Assembly (NCBI GenBank): GCA_001626655.1
Contig: LUOC01000001.1
Coordinates: forward strand, 1-6,954
Direction: 5' to 3'
Length of the DNA: 6,954 nucleotides
From: Fidelibacterota bacterium REDSEA-S14_B6
GTDB taxonomy: Bacteria > Fidelibacterota > Marinisomatia > Marinisomatales > S15-B10
Made by a program: the position numbers and the translations under genes. This document shows positions 5,025 through 6,954 of the stretch, one piece after another (position 1 is the stretch's first letter; the number at the start of each line of letters is the position of its first letter). The notes below the pieces were generated by a model. It was given only the letters and a program-made list of their open reading frames with translations. It was not told the origin of the DNA and did no database searches.

Positions 5025-6954
5025 TCAGGCGGATTCTTCCGCCATCTTCTTTTTCTTGGAAGTCTTGGAGGCGGCCTTCTTAGCTTTTCCGTCCTTGGCG
5101 CCGTTAGCTCTCTTGGCACGACGTCGTCTCAACGTCTTTCCTTCCATGATCTTATCGAGATCATCACCGTCGATTGTTTCGTGCTTCAGCAACTCTTTCG
5201 CCACACGGTGAAGCGCCTTTTCATTCTTCTTCAGGAGTTTCAGCGCCTCTTCTTCAGCTTCGCGAATGATACGGGAAACTTCTTCGTCAATCTTGCGGGC
5301 GGTGTTTTCGCTGTAATCGCGATGGGTTGCAATTTCCCTGCCGAGGAAAATCTCCTCATCCTTTTTCCCGAATGTAAGCGGTCCCATGAGATTGCTCATC
5401 CCCCATTCGCAGACCATCTTTCGGGCCATCTCAGTCGCCACTTCGATGTCGTTCCCCGCTCCGGTGGTGAGCTCATTGAATATCAATTGTTCCGCCGCTC
5501 GGCCGCCCAAAAGTACTCTCAGCCGAGTGTCGATATACGATTGGGAATAGTTATGCCTTTCGTCCATGGGCAGCTGGGCTGTAACACCGAGAGCCCGCCC
5601 CCGAGGGATGATGGACACCTTATGGACAGGATCCGCTTTCGGCAACAGTTTCGCCATCAGTGCGTGACCAGATTCGTGATAGGCTGTCAGCTCCTTCTCC
5701 TCATCGCTGAGGATCATGCTCTTTCGCTCGACGCCCATCATCACCTTATCTTTGGCCGCTTCAAAGTCGTCCATTGAAACTTTTGATTTTCCATCTCGAG
5801 CAGCAAGAAGCGATGCTTCATTCACAAGGTTCTCGAGATCGGCACCCACCAGTCCCGGCGTCCCCTTGGCCAGCACTTCCATATTGACATCTTTTGCAAG
5901 AGGGATGTCCTCAGTGTGGACCTCCAGAATCCCCTTTCTGCCGCGGAGGTCGGGAATATCAACCACAACCTGCCGATCGAATCTCCCGGGCCGGAGAAGC
6001 GCGCTGTCGAGTACATCCGGCCGGTTCGTGGCCGCGATCAGAATAATGTTTGTCGTCGATTCAAATCCGTCCATTTCGACGAGGAGGGCGTTCAATGTCT
6101 GCTCACGTTCATCGTGTCCTCCCCCCAATCCGGCGCCGCGGTGGCGGCCAACAGCATCGATCTCATCAATAAAGATGATTGACGGCGCATTTTTCTTTCC
6201 CTGCTCGAACAGATCTCGAACTCGGGAAGCGCCCACACCGACGAACATCTCTACGAAATCGGCGCCGCTGAGGCTAAAGAATGGAACGCCTGCTTCACCG
6301 GCAACAGCCCTGGCGAGGAGGGTCTTGCCCGTCCCCGGAGGGCCCAGCAACAGCACGCCCTTGGGAATACGCCCGCCGAGCTTCTGGTAGTGCTCAGGAT
6401 TCTTCAGGAATGTAATGATTTCGCTCAGCTCCTGTTTCGCTTCCTGGCATCCTGCCACGCGGTCAAAGTTGATCTTCGGCTTGTCCTCCACCCAGAGCCG
6501 GGCACGGCTTCTACCAAAATTGAACAGGCTGTTTCCGCCAACGCCGCCCTGCATACGCCGCATAATGAAAATCCAAAAAGCGATCAGCAACAGCCACGGC
6601 GCCATGCTCAATAGATAGCTGAACCAGTCAACCTTCTTTTCCCTGAAGCTGTAACGAACGGCATTTTTGTCCCACTCCGCCAGCACAGATTCATTCACAT
6701 AGGGCAGTGTAACAACGAAGTTGCTGTACTCACCGACTTTCTGACCTTCACGAACGACCTCTTGCGGTTCCTTCAGTTTGCCATGAACCTCCTGCTCCAC
6801 AACTTCAGCCTCAAGAATGGCTCCATCGGTAAGAAATTTCTGATACTCAAAGAACTGAATCTCCACCTCGTTTCGGCTGCCGGCCGTAAAGAGGTTAGAT
6901 AGAAAAATCGCCGAAATTAGGATGACCACCCAAACAAGGGAGGTCTTTCCGGCC
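5025..6954 (-). CDS. ftsH: ATP-dependent zinc metalloprotease FtsH (N-terminal few residues off the window)
   Basis: FtsH is a hexameric inner-membrane AAA+ protease that degrades misassembled membrane proteins and short-lived regulators. 642 complete codons are visible. Counting from the first whole codon (6953): a first helix (5-22), a periplasmic domain (about 25-105), a second helix (about 108-131), Walker A GPPGTGKT (204-211), the pore loop MFVG (236-239), Walker B IIFIDE (259-264), the second region of homology with RPGRFDR (321-327), zinc-binding HESGH (426-430) and the third zinc ligand Asp502 in AGNDIE. The tail after about 609 is rich in Lys, Arg and Ala. The frame stays open to the window edge. 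A GTG at 6929 is in frame, but using it would cut away the beginning of the first helix, so the true start is upstream, probably only a few codons away. folP follows after 44 bases. Confidence 0.97.
   Translation of the reverse strand, partial: AGKTSLVWVVILISAIFLSNLFTAGSRNEVEIQFFEYQKFLTDGAILEAEVVEQEVHGKLKEPQEVVREGQKVGEYSNFVVTLPYVNESVLAEWDKNAVRYSFREKKVDWFSYLLSMAPWLLLIAFWIFIMRRMQGGVGGNSLFNFGRSRARLWVEDKPKINFDRVAGCQEAKQELSEIITFLKNPEHYQKLGGRIPKGVLLLGPPGTGKTLLARAVAGEAGVPFFSLSGADFVEMFVGVGASRVRDLFEQGKKNAPSIIFIDEIDAVGRHRGAGLGGGHDEREQTLNALLVEMDGFESTTNIILIAATNRPDVLDSALLRPGRFDRQVVVDIPDLRGRKGILEVHTEDIPLAKDVNMEVLAKGTPGLVGADLENLVNEASLLAARDGKSKVSMDDFEAAKDKVMMGVERKSMILSDEEKELTAYHESGHALMAKLLPKADPVHKVSIIPRGRALGVTAQLPMDERHNYSQSYIDTRLRVLLGGRAAEQLIFNELTTGAGNDIEVATEMARKMVCEWGMSNLMGPLTFGKKDEEIFLGREIATHRDYSENTARKIDEEVSRIIREAEEEALKLLKKNEKALHRVAKELLKHETIDGDDLDKIMEGKTLRRRRAKRANGAKDGKAKKAASKTSKKKKMAEESA

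Noticed and set aside
5001..6390. Long plus-strand open frames (5001-5777 and 5716-6390)
   Set aside because: Both are antisense to the ftsH AAA+ and protease regions and show low-complexity Ser/Arg/Pro or Phe/His translations with no family resemblance.
6927..6929. GTG as the ftsH start codon
   Set aside because: The frame continues upstream to the window edge with residues (GKTSLVWV) that belong to the first FtsH membrane helix, so the gene starts outside the window.

Overview
The window is part of a tightly packed bacterial gene cluster in which all six genes lie on the minus strand. In transcription order, from high to low coordinates, they are ftsH (5' end off the window), folP, a CdaA-type diadenylate cyclase gene, prfB, a broken lysS, and the start of a LolC/LolE-type permease gene (3' end off the window). 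No gap between genes exceeds 47 bases. Two junctions are essentially gapless (prfB/lysS and lysS/permease, 1 and 2 bases) and one overlaps (folP/cyclase, GTGA). This looks like one transcriptional unit whose promoter lies beyond position 6954. I found no tRNA, rRNA, CRISPR array, insertion sequence, riboswitch or convincing terminator.

Organism: the LolC/E-type permease indicates a diderm (Gram-negative-type) bacterium. Moderate GC content and the FtsH, DHPS and diadenylate cyclase neighbourhood would fit the Fibrobacteres-Chlorobi-Bacteroidetes side of the tree or an uncultivated relative such as Marinimicrobia or Gemmatimonadetes. That placement is a low-confidence inference. An environmental or metagenomic origin is plausible but cannot be shown from the sequence.

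Region by region: 5025-6954 encodes the membrane AAA+ zinc protease FtsH. 4141-4980 encodes dihydropteroate synthase (folate synthesis). 3371-4144 encodes a three-helix membrane diadenylate cyclase that makes c-di-AMP. 2192-3323 encodes peptide chain release factor 2, and its true reading frame includes a canonical +1 programmed frameshift at an in-frame UGA. 876-2190 is class II lysyl-tRNA synthetase sequence in three different frames, with roughly 25 and 40 residues apparently missing at two junctions. 1-873 encodes the first 291 residues of a lipoprotein-releasing-type ABC permease.

Two places deserve attention. The prfB frameshift site shares its 15-base core with the E. coli site as I recall it, and a plain open reading frame would mis-start this gene. 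The lysS gene carries two independent frame-breaking deletions inside otherwise well-preserved sequence, which means either a very recent pseudogene (with lysylation supplied elsewhere) or an assembly or cloning artefact. I saw no sign of a wholly new system here. Apart from lysS this is conserved housekeeping sequence.
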